This document shows positions 17,124 to 24,928 of a stretch of DNA of 64,000 bases, in pieces (position 1 is the first letter of the stretch; each line of letters begins with the position of its first letter). The stretch covers positions 62,001-126,000 of the forward strand of contig NZ_CP108415.1 of assembly GCF_035978755.1 (NCBI RefSeq), written 5' to 3'. Below the pieces are notes generated by a model. It made no database searches and was not told the origin of the DNA. It saw only the letters and a program-made list of their open reading frames with translations. The position numbers were made by a program, and so were the translations under genes. Source of the stretch: Streptomyces sp. NBC_01298. GTDB lineage: Bacteria > Actinomycetota > Actinomycetes > Streptomycetales > Streptomycetaceae.

Positions 17124-17630
17124 TCAGTTGGTAAGTCGTTGGCGGGCCCACATGACTGCGACGGTCGCGGTGGCCGTCAGCGTGAGGGCGCTCAGCGCCA
17201 CCATGCGGCGACGGGCCCGAGGATTGGACAGGCTGCGGAGGTTGAGCGGGATCTGGCGCGCTGTACCTCCGGGGTCAGTCATGCCGTACGGGTCGTGGGG
17301 GGCGGCGCCAGCCGAGGCGTGGTAGAAGGCAATGACCTCGATCTTGGTGTCCGCGAACACACCCGTGCGTGTTTCGGTGAAGAAGCCTCCGCCAAGTCCG
17401 TCCTTGGGGTAGCTGCCACTACTGCGCGCACAGTTCCCCAAGACCATCGCCCACTGGGCGAGGTGCTCGAGCGAGTGCCTGCCGTGAAGGTGGACGGAGA
17501 TGGATGTGGAGTGCAGGGATACCGAGTTCGTGGCGACGGGCAGGTTCGGGTGCAGGGCGGCAAGCTCGACGAAGACAGCGCCGGAGCGCTGCACACCTTC
17601 GACGGTGCGAACAGGGCGAAGATCAGACAT
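17124..17630 (-). CDS. Hypothetical protein with C-terminal membrane anchor
   Basis: Protein of 168 aa. Residues 1-130 form a soluble mixed domain (VQRSGAVFVELAALHPN, SISVHLHGRHSLEHLAQWA, KIEVIAFYHAS). A single hydrophobic helix near the C-terminus (MVALSALTLTATATVAVMWA) after an Arg cluster predicts a tail-anchored membrane protein with the domain in the cytoplasm. ATG 17630 follows AAGGAG. First gene of a two-gene unit. Not recognised. Confidence 0.65.
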   Translation of the reverse strand: MSDLRPVRTVEGVQRSGAVFVELAALHPNLPVATNSVSLHSTSISVHLHGRHSLEHLAQWAMVLGNCARSSGSYPKDGLGGGFFTETRTGVFADTKIEVIAFYHASAGAAPHDPYGMTDPGGTARQIPLNLRSLSNPRARRRMVALSALTLTATATVAVMWARQRLTN

Positions 17631-17685
17631 CGCAACTCCTTGGCAGCAAATGGTTGACCACATTCCCGGGTCAGGTGGTGCACCT

Positions 17686-17716
17686 ACCGTGCCGGAGAGG
17701 AGGGCTAGTGGGGCAA
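17686..17716 (-). promoter_or_regulatory. Array promoter element P11
   Basis: Blocks TTG, CTAGCC and CACGGT; 55-bp leader to 17630. Confidence 0.7.
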
Positions 17717-17760
17717 GGCGCCGAGTGGTTGGCGGCACCGCGTCCCAACACCTGACAGCC

Positions 17761-17904
17761 TCAGCTGGGTGTGACTCCCACCCAGCGGGACGGCCTGTAG
17801 GTCGGCCCGACAAAGGCCCGGCTGCCGCTCGTCGGCGGGATGGGGGCTGGGGGCTGGGGGCCTCCCGGCCGGGGCGGGGGCGCTGTCGACGCGGGCGGCG
17901 TCAC
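17761..17904 (-). CDS. Possible 47-aa Pro-rich small protein
   Basis: GTG 17904 has GGGAG eight bases upstream and lies 42 bp after element P12, the same geometry as the longer genes. The product is Pro-rich then ends GPTYRPSRWVGVTPS. A short inverted repeat (17764-17771 with 17779-17786) overlaps the 3' end. Composition is weak evidence for coding, so the call rests on context. Confidence 0.4.
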   Translation of the reverse strand: MTPPASTAPPPRPGGPQPPAPIPPTSGSRAFVGPTYRPSRWVGVTPS

Positions 17905-17946
17905 AGCGGGTACTCCCACCAAGGGGCGGGGCGGCTGACGGGCATG

Positions 17947-17977
17947 ACCATGGAGCGGGGGCTGGCAAGCCGAGCAA
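17947..17977 (-). promoter_or_regulatory. Array promoter element P12
   Basis: Blocks TTG, CTTGCC and CATGGT. The only nearby ORF is the 47-aa candidate starting at 17904. Confidence 0.7.
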
Positions 17978-18046
17978 CACCCGATACGAGCGGCACGCGG
18001 CCGGACGGGCGGGCGGGCGGGCGGGTGCGGGAACGAGGGAAACGTC

Positions 18047-18084
18047 GGGTGCCCCGGACCGACGGTCAGCGGTCCGGGGCACCC
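18047..18084 (-). terminator. Terminator hairpin of the 18144-18353 gene
   Basis: Perfect 15-bp stem (18047-18061 with 18070-18084), 8-nt loop, 59 bp past the stop. Confidence 0.75.
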
Positions 18085-18143
18085 GGGGAGAGGCGTGGGA
18101 GGTTCAGACGGAGCGGGGGCGTGGCGCCCGGGGAGCTGGCGGG

Positions 18144-18353
18144 TCAGTGCACGGACAGGTGTCGCATGTCCCAACTGTGGCGGTTGCCCGCGATGTCGCG
18201 CACCCACACGGTGTGGGGTGCGTTCGGGAAGCCCACGCGCTCTACCGTGCCCCGGCAGCCCTCGCTGTACGGCTCGCCGAGTCGCTCCCAGCGCGCGGTG
18301 AAGGTCCGCTCTTCGCCCGAGGTGTGCAGCGCCTCCAGCTCGCTTCGGTTCAT
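18144..18353 (-). CDS. Small hypothetical protein, 69 aa
   Basis: Compact protein with a helical start (MNRSELEALHTSGEERTF) and a strand-rich second half (RGTVERVGFPNAPHTVWVRD, GNRHSWDMRHL), like a small SH3-type barrel. ATG 18353 follows GAGAAGGGAACAGG. Not recognised. Confidence 0.65.
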   Translation of the reverse strand: MNRSELEALHTSGEERTFTARWERLGEPYSEGCRGTVERVGFPNAPHTVWVRDIAGNRHSWDMRHLSVH

Positions 18354-18492
18354 GTTCCTGTTCCCTTCTCATGGAGATGCCGGCACGGCGGGTACCGGAT
18401 CGTGGTGTGCTGATGACGGGGCGCCCGAACCGATGGGCCGGGCTGAACTCCCCCGTGACGGCGAGGTGGCGGCCGCGCCTTCCGGGGGCTGC

Positions 18493-18523
18493 ACCGTGCT
18501 GGAGGAACTGGTAAGCACGGCAA
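18493..18523 (-). promoter_or_regulatory. Array promoter element P13
   Basis: Blocks TTG, CTTACC and CACGGT; 139-bp leader to 18353. Confidence 0.7.
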
Positions 18524-18631
18524 CCCGGATGGGCCGCGCCGGCCGCGCCCGGGGGCGGATCGCGGTGTACCCCCGGGCCGACGAGGGGGCAGCGACAGAC
18601 GACCATTCCCCCGGTCGACAGGCGGGGCTGA

Positions 18632-18820
18632 TCACAGAGACTTGGACTTCCGCTTCGGCTCGCAGCGGTGGTCCTTCACCGCTGCGAGAAGCGGGGCGAT
18701 GCGGTCCGGGTGGTTGGTGATCCAGGCGCGGAGGCCGCACTGGTCGCACTGGTAGAACTCGGTCCGCAGCGGGGCAGCCACCAGTCGGGCACTGAGGCTG
18801 CGGAGCAGGGCGGTGAGCAT
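18632..18820 (-). CDS. Small CxxC protein, 62 aa
   Basis: Short protein with YQCDQCGLRAWITNHPD near the middle, then a helix and an HRCEPKRKSKSL end: a C-x2-C...H...C set that could form a small zinc finger. ATG 18820 has only AAGGAC upstream. No clear array element precedes it, so it may depend on read-through from 19323. Not recognised. Confidence 0.5.
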   Translation of the reverse strand: MLTALLRSLSARLVAAPLRTEFYQCDQCGLRAWITNHPDRIAPLLAAVKDHRCEPKRKSKSL

Positions 18821-18928
18821 CGGGGTGGTGTCCTTAGGTCGGAGGCTGGCTGAGGCCGGTGTCGTGCCGCCGGGCCGCCGTGCCTGCTGCGGGGAGCAGG
18901 GCGGCCGGGGGTGGGAGCCAGTCCCCGG

Positions 18929-18956
18929 CCTGGTGTCCGCAGAGACAGACACCAGG
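18929..18956 (-). terminator. Terminator hairpin of the 18979-19323 gene
   Basis: Perfect 9-bp stem (18929-18937 with 18948-18956), 22 bp past the stop. Confidence 0.6.
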
Positions 18957-18978
18957 GCAGGGCGGCTGTGGGGTGGGG

Positions 18979-19323
18979 CTACTGCTGGGACGCTCCGTGC
19001 GTGTCGGCGAGGTCGGTGATCCAGGCGAGGAGCGCGGCCACGTCCCGGTCGAAGTCACCCGAGTCGAAGAGCTGGGGCTCGTCCCCGTAGTCAGTGATGA
19101 AGAAGGCGCTCAGGGCTCGGTGGGCGCTGACGGGGTGGGTCGCGGAGTTCTCCGCGCCGGTGTCACTGATCGCACCCCACGTGAGGTGTGAGGTGTCGGC
19201 GAAGTGGTAGGCGGCCCAGGACTCGTCCGTCGTCTTCCCGTCGGACTCGACGGTGCAGCGGAAACCCGCGGCGGCCAGACGGGCCAGGGCGGTGTGGAAC
19301 GCAGTGATCTGGCTGGACTTCAT
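18979..19323 (-). CDS. Small hypothetical protein, 114 aa
   Basis: Mixed alpha/beta protein: an N-terminal helix (SSQITAFHTALARLAAAGF), a strand pair (RCTVESDGKT), an acidic middle and a helical end (DVAALLAWITDLADTHG). ATG 19323 follows CAAGGAG. Not recognised. Confidence 0.65.
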   Translation of the reverse strand: MKSSQITAFHTALARLAAAGFRCTVESDGKTTDESWAAYHFADTSHLTWGAISDTGAENSATHPVSAHRALSAFFITDYGDEPQLFDSGDFDRDVAALLAWITDLADTHGASQQ

Positions 19324-19466
19324 GGACTACTCCTTGCGATGCGGTGAACGGCCCGGCAGTCGGGCGTGCGCCCAGCGGGCGGGGTTGGCTTGTGCCTGCG
19401 TGCCGCGGCTGGTTTGGGAGGCCGGGGGAGCGGGTTGGATCGGCACCGCCCCCGGCCGGTGAGCAG

Positions 19467-19497
19467 ACAGTGCCGCCGAGGCAGGCAAGCCGCGCAA
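19467..19497 (-). promoter_or_regulatory. Array promoter element P14
   Basis: Blocks TTG, CTTGCC and CACTGT; 143-bp leader to 19323. Confidence 0.7.
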
Positions 19498-19758
19498 CCC
19501 TCGCCGGAGGGAGCCGGGGAACGCGGACGCCCCGGGCCGCTGAATTGAATGCGGACCGGGGCGCCGGGAGGGTTGCCGGACCACTACGGCACGCCCCGGC
19601 GGCAGGTCGCGGGCGACCCAAATCGGCAAACGGCGGCCCCGTCTGACGGCGGACCTGGGGCGCGCAGGCGGCGAGTGGAGGCGCGGGCCCGGCTCCTCCG
19701 ACGGGGTAGCAGGGCAGGCAGCCAGCGAGGGCGCGGTGGCAGAGCGGGAACGCAGTCA

Positions 19759-19795
19759 GCCCCCGGGTCGGGACAGGGTGTCCCGACCCGGGGGC
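19759..19795 (-). terminator. Terminator hairpin of the 19817-20212 gene
   Basis: Perfect 17-bp stem (19759-19775 with 19779-19795), 3-nt loop, 21 bp past the stop. Confidence 0.75.
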
Positions 19796-19816
19796 CGTTA
19801 GGGCCGGCTGGAGTGG

Positions 19817-20212
19817 TCAGCGGCGGCTGGTGGTGGTGCGAGTGCTGAGGATGTCAATCTCTGTGGGGCAGTTCGGCGCTGTGCACCGGTCGTTGAGAAG
19901 GTAGCCGTCGCAGTCGCTGTCGGGGCAGAGGCCTGCGGCGTCCTCGTCGTCCCACGCCGCGATCTGCTGTCCGAGTCGCGCGTGGATGTGGCGCACCTGC
20001 ACCTCGGACAGGGACAGCATGCCACCATTGGGACGGCCGGTCTCGTCTGGGGCGATCGGGGCGTAGTACTCGAAGCCTGAGCGGAAGCGGCCGATGTCTC
20101 CTATCACCACTTGGCGGTCGGCAATCAACTCTTCTTCCAGACAGGGCAGGTAGGTCCTGTCGATTTCGGAGACGTGCGGCAGCTCGGTCAGGTCAATGGT
20201 GTTGCGGGTCAT
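19817..20212 (-). CDS. Hypothetical protein with C-terminal zinc-ribbon motif
   Basis: Protein of 131 aa. The N-terminal two thirds are mixed alpha/beta (YLPCLEEELIADRQVVIGDI). The C-terminus has CPDSDCDGYLLNDRCTAPNC, a four-cysteine C-x4-C...C-x4-C arrangement typical of a zinc ribbon. ATG 20212 follows GGAGGAC. Probably a small metal-binding, possibly nucleic-acid-binding, protein. Confidence 0.65.
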   Translation of the reverse strand: MTRNTIDLTELPHVSEIDRTYLPCLEEELIADRQVVIGDIGRFRSGFEYYAPIAPDETGRPNGGMLSLSEVQVRHIHARLGQQIAAWDDEDAAGLCPDSDCDGYLLNDRCTAPNCPTEIDILSTRTTTSRR

Positions 20213-20412
20213 GGTGGTGTCCTCCAGACGGATGGTGGGTCAGCTGGTCGTGAGGGGCCGCGAGGTGCGGTGAGGGCCCTGGGCGGCGACCTGATGGGCA
20301 TGGGCGTGCAACTCTGTTCCGGGCCGGGAGTGGGTCCGGGCCTGCGGCTGGGCTACGGCCGGGGGTGACTTGGCCGGCCGAGGGGGGTGACCGCTCTTCG
20401 GCCGGTGTGCCG

Positions 20413-20443
20413 ACGGTGCCTGACAAGAGGGCAAGCCCCGCAA
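20413..20443 (-). promoter_or_regulatory. Array promoter element P15
   Basis: Blocks TTG, CTTGCC and CACCGT; 200-bp leader to 20212, the longest in the array. Confidence 0.7.
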
Positions 20444-20473
20444 CACCCGCTAGGGGTAGATCCAGGAAAGGCG

Positions 20474-20508
20474 GACGCCCCGGTCCGCTGGCTGCGGGTC
20501 GGGGCGTC
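20474..20508 (-). terminator. Terminator hairpin of the 20570-21577 gene
   Basis: Perfect 9-bp stem (20474-20482 with 20500-20508), 61 bp past the stop. Confidence 0.6.
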
Positions 20509-20569
20509 GGGGAGAAGGCCGGTGCCTAGGGCCCCGCGCATTGCGTGGCCCGGTGCCGGGGAATCGCGC

Positions 20570-21577
20570 TTATCCAGCCTCTTGCTCGTCCTCGTCGGGG
20601 CCGTCCTGGGCTGCGAGTTCGGCTGTCGCCTCGATGTCGATCTCGCCGGTGCCGTGGTAGACGATCGTCGCGCCGTTCTCGTCGGTCTCGGTAAACGGCG
20701 GAAGGTCTTCGTCGTCGTCCGGGTCGCCGGTGCCGTAGGTGCGTCGCGTGCAGTCGGGCCCGGTGCAGCGCCAGACCCGCTCGTCCCCAACGTCGATCGG
20801 CTCCGTGCTGGCCATGCATTCCGGGCAGGAGGGCGCGGACCATGCCTCCCATCGCCACAGGCCACCAATCGGGTAACGGCCTTCGGCGTCCAGCCGGATG
20901 AGGTGGCCCGGGCGACCCGGTTCGGTGCGCATGTGGGGGTCGGAGGCGATGAGCAACGAGTCGTGCAGCCATTGGCATGTGAGGTGGCGGCCCGCGCTAC
21001 TGGTGGGCAGGTCACGGGCGATCTGCTCGGCGGTGGACCGGGTGACGCTGAGGGTGTCCCACGGGCCCCAGGCGCGGGTGACGGGGAGCGCCTCGTAGGG
21101 GCCGTAGTCGCTGTCGTGGAAGGTGAACAGGTCCGGGAGCAGCGGTGCGGTGTCCAGAGGCGGGAAGCAGGTGGCGACGTCGGCGCGGACGATCGCGACC
21201 GGGGCGTTCCGGAAGCGGATGACGCAGTCTGCTCGGTCGTTGGCGGGGTTCAGGCACACGTACCGGTCCGCGGTGAGGCCTGCGGCGGCTGTGTCCTCGC
21301 ATGCCCGGCACTCGGCCGGGCAGGGGGTGCCGTAGGTGCGGGGGTGCGCCGTGAACGCCTCGGGAGCGTGCCGGGCGGTGCGGATGCCGGGTCCGTCGGT
21401 GAAGAACGCGGTGACGATGTCACCGTCGCGTACCTGGTGGGCGGGGACGATCGTGTGGTGGGTGGTGTTGAGGCCCTCGGGCAGTGGCCGGTAGCGGTGG
21501 GAGAGGGAGGGTACAGGGCGGTCGGTGAGCGTGAACTGGTCGGTGCTGCCGGGCGTGGTCATGATCCGGTCGGACAC
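20570..21577 (-). CDS. Hypothetical protein with two cysteine clusters
   Basis: Protein of 335 aa. There are two cysteine-rich patches: near residue 90-115 (CPAECRACEDTAA...CLN) and near 265 (CPECMASTE...VWRCTGPDC), the second a clear zinc ribbon. The end is highly acidic (DDDEDLPPF, DGPDEDEQEAG). GTG 21577 is chosen because AAGGG lies upstream; ATG 21562 lacks a site. May bind nucleic acid or protein through the ribbon; not recognised. Confidence 0.65.
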   Translation of the reverse strand: MSDRIMTTPGSTDQFTLTDRPVPSLSHRYRPLPEGLNTTHHTIVPAHQVRDGDIVTAFFTDGPGIRTARHAPEAFTAHPRTYGTPCPAECRACEDTAAAGLTADRYVCLNPANDRADCVIRFRNAPVAIVRADVATCFPPLDTAPLLPDLFTFHDSDYGPYEALPVTRAWGPWDTLSVTRSTAEQIARDLPTSSAGRHLTCQWLHDSLLIASDPHMRTEPGRPGHLIRLDAEGRYPIGGLWRWEAWSAPSCPECMASTEPIDVGDERVWRCTGPDCTRRTYGTGDPDDDEDLPPFTETDENGATIVYHGTGEIDIEATAELAAQDGPDEDEQEAG

Positions 21578-21750
21578 GAATGAGACCCTTCCAGGTTGTG
21601 TGGGTGGTGTGCGGCACGCTCCGGCGGGCAACCGTCAGGGCGCGGCTACAGGCCGGGGCCGGGATTGCCTGGCCGCCCCGACTGGGTGGGGCGGTCGGAG
21701 GGCTTCACCACACTTGGGAGGGTGGTGCGCGAACTCGTCCGGCACCGTCA

Positions 21751-21781
21751 ACGTTGCCCTCCGCAGTGCCAACCCCCGCAA
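21751..21781 (-). promoter_or_regulatory. Array promoter element P16
   Basis: Blocks TTG, GTTGGC (C-to-G change at the first base) and CAACGT; 173-bp leader to 21577. Confidence 0.55.
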
Positions 21782-21866
21782 CCCGCCTACTACGAGCTAC
21801 AGCCTCGGAACGGTTCGCCCGGGTGTTGGGCGGCGGGCTGTGCCGGTGCGGGGCACAGACACGGAA

Positions 21867-21895
21867 GCCCCGGCCCTCTCTCAGCGGGCCGGGGC
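21867..21895 (-). terminator. Terminator hairpin of the 21940-22320 gene
   Basis: Perfect 10-bp stem (21867-21876 with 21886-21895), 44 bp past the stop. Confidence 0.65.
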
Positions 21896-21939
21896 GGCTT
21901 CGCCCGTTGGGGCGGGGCAGGCCATTTTGGGGCTTGTGA

Positions 21940-22320
21940 TCAGATCTCGTGATCGGGGTCGGTCCAGAACACCCCGTGGGGGGTGTGGTGCCACCAGGCT
22001 CCCGCGGCCGTCAGGGCGTCGATCTCGTTGTGGAGGGAGCCGGTGGTCCGGCGCTGGTAGCCAGCCATCGTGATGGCTCCTTGCACGGCGTCAGCCTGGT
22101 CGATGCCGACGGCCCGGCAGCCACTGTGGATGAGGTCGTGCACGACGCCGCGCCACGAGGTCCATGCGGGGATCAGTCCGGGGTGGACAGGTGCGGCTCC
22201 GACTGCCGTGTCGACAGCGTGCTTCACAGCTTCCTCGGCATCGAGCCTTCTTACGGCGGCCGGTTCGACAGCGGGCGTCATCGGAATGGGAGCGGATCCG
22301 GAATGAGGGTGAGACGACAC
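21940..22320 (-). CDS. Small hypothetical protein, 126 aa
   Basis: Largely helical protein (AAVRRLDAEEAVKHAVDTAV; RGVVHDLIHSGCRAVGID; GSLHNEIDALTAAGAWW), ending HHTPHGVFWTDPDHEI. GTG 22320 follows AGAAGGAAG. Not recognised. Confidence 0.65.
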   Translation of the reverse strand: MSSHPHSGSAPIPMTPAVEPAAVRRLDAEEAVKHAVDTAVGAAPVHPGLIPAWTSWRGVVHDLIHSGCRAVGIDQADAVQGAITMAGYQRRTTGSLHNEIDALTAAGAWWHHTPHGVFWTDPDHEI

Positions 22321-22369
22321 AAGGGCTTCCTTCTGTAGCTGGGCCCGTCAGGTGCGGGCGCGTGGACGA

Positions 22370-22400
22370 ACGGTGGCCAATGCCGGGGCTAGGCGGGCAA
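22370..22400 (-). promoter_or_regulatory. Array promoter element P17
   Basis: Blocks TTG, CTAGCC and CACCGT; 49-bp leader to 22320. Confidence 0.7.
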
Positions 22401-22494
22401 CGCGGTGGTGCTGGCCCGCGAGTGGGCTTGTCGCACGGGCCGGATGAGCTCAGGGGTGCTCGGCCGGCGGCGGGGCTGGGCGTTGGCCGAGGGG

Positions 22495-22520
22495 CCGGGC
22501 CGCCCACGTGGGCGGCCCGG
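22495..22520. terminator. Perfect 26-bp GC palindrome
   Basis: Uninterrupted 13+13 bp palindrome centred on CCCACGTGGG. It lies 65 bp downstream of element P18 and could end its transcript, or be a protein-binding site. Confidence 0.55.
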
Positions 22521-22584
22521 CGGCAGGGCGCGCCCGCACTTCTGAGGATGGTGCGGCGCGGGAGCGTTCTCCCCTGCAGTAGGG

Positions 22585-22615
22585 ACACTGCCCCGGGAGG
22601 GACCAAGCCCCGCTA
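22585..22615 (-). promoter_or_regulatory. Array promoter element P18, orphan
   Basis: Blocks TAG (one mismatch), CTTGGT and CAGTGT. A GGGGAG box follows, but where a start codon should be there is GCG, and no ORF follows before the palindrome at 22495-22520. Confidence 0.6.
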
Positions 22616-22702
22616 GCCCTGTCCTGTGCCTGTCTCACCGGAGCGCAACACGGGCCCCGGCACCTTGGGGCTGGCCTGGTGTGCCGAGGACCCGGGGGAC
22701 GA

Positions 22703-23092
22703 TCAGCCGATCGTGAGGTGAGCACGGAGCCTGTCCATGCCGGTGGCCTTTCGGATACGGCGTGCGCGCCGTGCCTGGATGCTCTGAGCGCGGCGGTGGG
22801 CGGTGTAGGGGCGCTGGAAGTCGCGGGCCAGGATGCTGTTTTGCTCGCGAACACGGTCTGCTGTCTGGGTCGTGATGTACGCCTCAGAGACCTCGTCGAA
22901 GATCAGCTGGGCGATTCGCAGAGGGCAGCCGTTCAGAAGTGGTTCGGCGTCGGGTCCCTCTTGCTCGAACGCCGCAATCGCGGTGTTCACGAAGGTACGG
23001 TGGGCGGGGTTCCGGCACTGGGCAGCGGCGTCGCGCAGTCCCTCCAGGATGTGCGGGAATTCGAGGACGTAGCCGCTGGGTGTCGCCTTCAT
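22703..23092 (-). CDS. Hypothetical helical protein
   Basis: Protein of 129 aa, almost wholly helical (LEFPHILEGLRDAAAQC; RTFVNTAIAAFEQEG; LRIAQLIFDEVSEAYITT), with a basic C-terminus (RRAQSIQARRARRIRKATG). ATG 23092 follows CTGGAGG. The basic end suggests nucleic-acid contact. Not recognised. Confidence 0.65.
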   Translation of the reverse strand: MKATPSGYVLEFPHILEGLRDAAAQCRNPAHRTFVNTAIAAFEQEGPDAEPLLNGCPLRIAQLIFDEVSEAYITTQTADRVREQNSILARDFQRPYTAHRRAQSIQARRARRIRKATGMDRLRAHLTIG

Positions 23093-23199
23093 AGAGTCCT
23101 CCAGGAGTCAGGGCTGCGGTGTGGCTTGGCGTGGCGCCGAGATGGGCGCCCCCGGGAGGAGCGGGGAGTGGTCACCGAACTCCCGGGGCAGCTGACTTG

Positions 23200-23230
23200 A
23201 ACATGCCAGCCGGTCAAGCAAGGTCGGCAA
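23200..23230 (-). promoter_or_regulatory. Array promoter element P19
   Basis: Blocks TTG, CTTGCT and CATGTT; 107-bp leader to 23092. Confidence 0.6.
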
Positions 23231-23384
23231 CCCAACCGCTGGATGATGGGACTGAGCGCGAACACCCCCGGCATGGCTTGATGGCGGGATGGGGCCGGTC
23301 GTTCGCCGAAGCCGACGGCCGGTCCTGCTGCTGGGGCCAGGAGGCGGGCAGCTGGACCGGGCGAGTGGTAATGAGACCAGGAAA

Positions 23385-23416
23385 GCCCCCGGCACCGCGT
23401 TGCGCGGGCCGGGGGC
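23385..23416 (-). terminator. Terminator hairpin of the methyltransferase gene
   Basis: 8-bp perfect stem (23385-23392 with 23409-23416), 44 bp past the stop. Confidence 0.55.
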
Positions 23417-23460
23417 GGGTGCATCAGGAACAGGCCCCGAGGGCCAAACGGGGCGGAGGC

Positions 23461-24531
23461 TCAGGCTGCATGTGCGCTGGGGAGGGCAGCCAGTTCAGGA
23501 GCCAGGGCCTGCCGGATGACCGCGTCTGCCAGCCTGTACGGCATCGCGTTGCCGATCTGTTCGTACTGCTTGGTCCGCGGCCCCTGGAGGGGGTGGTCTG
23601 GCGGGAATGTCTGGAGAGCGGCTGCGTCGGCGACGGACACTCGAATCATGTCCTTACGGCCGCCGCGGTAGGCGGGAAGCGAGTCAGCGGGCGCCAGTCG
23701 GGTGTCTGCGATCCATCGGCCTGCATCGCGCTCTCCGTACAGGGTGGCCCGGCTGCCGGAGCCGCCGACGCAGGAGGGGTCGGGGCCGCCCGCCGCGGTG
23801 CCTACCGCGACAGTGAGCGCCGGGCGGTGCGTCATCCCCCAGCCGAGTGCCTGCGCCATTGACACCCAGGGCAGGAGGGCGGGGTGACCGTCTTCCTGTG
23901 CGGTGTTGCGGCTGTAGCGGCGGTGGGTGGGTTCAGGCAGTGCTACTGAGTCCTGCCAGCGGGCCACCAGGATGGCACGTGTACGCGTCTGGGGGACTCC
24001 GTACGCCTCCGCGTGCAGACGGCCGGTCTCCACCGTGTAGCCCTCGCGTCGCAGGATCTGCGCCATTGCCTCCCAGACAGGTAGCACGGTGGGGACCTGC
24101 TCCAGCATCACGGTTCGGAACGGACGTCCGCTGTCCAGCGCCTCAAGAACCCAGCGCAGCGGCTCGAGGACCAACCCGGTGCGCTCGTCGTCCAAGGTGG
24201 CAAGGCCGGAGCGTATCTCCTGCCTCGCAGCGAGCAGTGAGGCGAAGTGCAGCACGGTGTCCAGGGCTCGGCGCCCGGCACCCTTGCCGCCGATTGCGTA
24301 CGGCTGGCATGGAGGAGAGCCAATCAGATCTGTGGCGTCCGGGAAGTCTGCGGGACCGTAGGCGCGCACGTCGCCCTCCACGGTTCCCAGGCCAGCGGCT
24401 CTGCGAGTCTCACAAGCGGAATGGTCATTCTCGATGCCTGTGACGGCTAGACCGAGCCGCTGCGCGGGAAGATCCCACCCGCCAGGGCCACCGAACAGGT
24501 CAACTATGTGGACTGGGGACTTGCCGTTCAT
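23461..24531 (-). CDS. DNA (cytosine-5) methyltransferase, solitary
   Basis: Protein of 356 aa that should transfer a methyl group from S-adenosylmethionine to C5 of cytosine in DNA. Motifs in order: I (VDLFGGPGG, residue 10), IV with the catalytic Cys (GSPPCQPYA, about 78), VI as EQV rather than the usual ENV (about 170), VIII (QTRTRAI, about 202), and X (QIGNAMPYRLADAV, about 325). Between VIII and X is a normal target-recognition stretch. No restriction nuclease is adjacent, so it is an orphan enzyme, perhaps protecting the element on entry or regulating it. ATG 24531 follows GAGGAAG. Confidence 0.88.
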   Translation of the reverse strand: MNGKSPVHIVDLFGGPGGWDLPAQRLGLAVTGIENDHSACETRRAAGLGTVEGDVRAYGPADFPDATDLIGSPPCQPYAIGGKGAGRRALDTVLHFASLLAARQEIRSGLATLDDERTGLVLEPLRWVLEALDSGRPFRTVMLEQVPTVLPVWEAMAQILRREGYTVETGRLHAEAYGVPQTRTRAILVARWQDSVALPEPTHRRYSRNTAQEDGHPALLPWVSMAQALGWGMTHRPALTVAVGTAAGGPDPSCVGGSGSRATLYGERDAGRWIADTRLAPADSLPAYRGGRKDMIRVSVADAAALQTFPPDHPLQGPRTKQYEQIGNAMPYRLADAVIRQALAPELAALPSAHAA

Positions 24532-24928
24532 GGCCGCTTCCTCGATTCGCGATCCTCCATCGCCGGAAGCGGAACCTCCGGGGTGGGCTGACCGAGCCAG
24601 GAAGCCATGCGTGGGCATTAGCGGCGCAACCAACAAATGCGGTACGTAAATGGGTAGTTGGTGTCAGAGCTCACAACGCGGACTGGCACCGCGCAGCGCG
24701 TGACTTGGGACGTGAGACTCAAGCAGCGGACCGCGCGCCTGGTCCGGACTTCGAGACCCGAGTCGGAGCAGCACGGCCCGGGGCGGACTCGGCGACTGAC
24801 GGAGGGATCGCGCGCCGGGTAGATCGTGGCCATTCAGCACTGCCGCGTGCGAGAGCCGCCCCGGTACTGCCACGTGGTACCGGGGCCGTGACGTTGATCT
24901 TGTACCTGCTACTTGGCTGGCGCGGTGG
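24532..24928. other. Gap with degenerate promoter element
   Basis: Near 24612-24626 the TTG and CTAATG blocks of the array element are present on the minus strand, but the CACNGT block is missing at the expected place. The terminator at 24859-24885 lies at the far end. I see no ORF. Confidence 0.4.
24859..24885 (-). terminator. Terminator hairpin of the metallopeptidase gene
   Basis: Perfect 9-bp stem (24859-24867 with 24877-24885), 43 bp past the stop. Confidence 0.6.

Larger units (their letters stand above)
19324..19816. other. Gap with promoter element, two hairpins, no supported gene
   Basis: Contains P14, a short hairpin (8-bp arms around 19528-19563) and the terminator at 19759-19795. 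Frames in 19565-19758 are open but GC-skewed and have no start with a ribosome site, so I call no gene. Confidence 0.5.

Noticed and set aside
24398..24425. A CAAG-type match to the array element inside the methyltransferase gene
   Set aside because: It lies in coding sequence and lacks the spaced CACNGT block.
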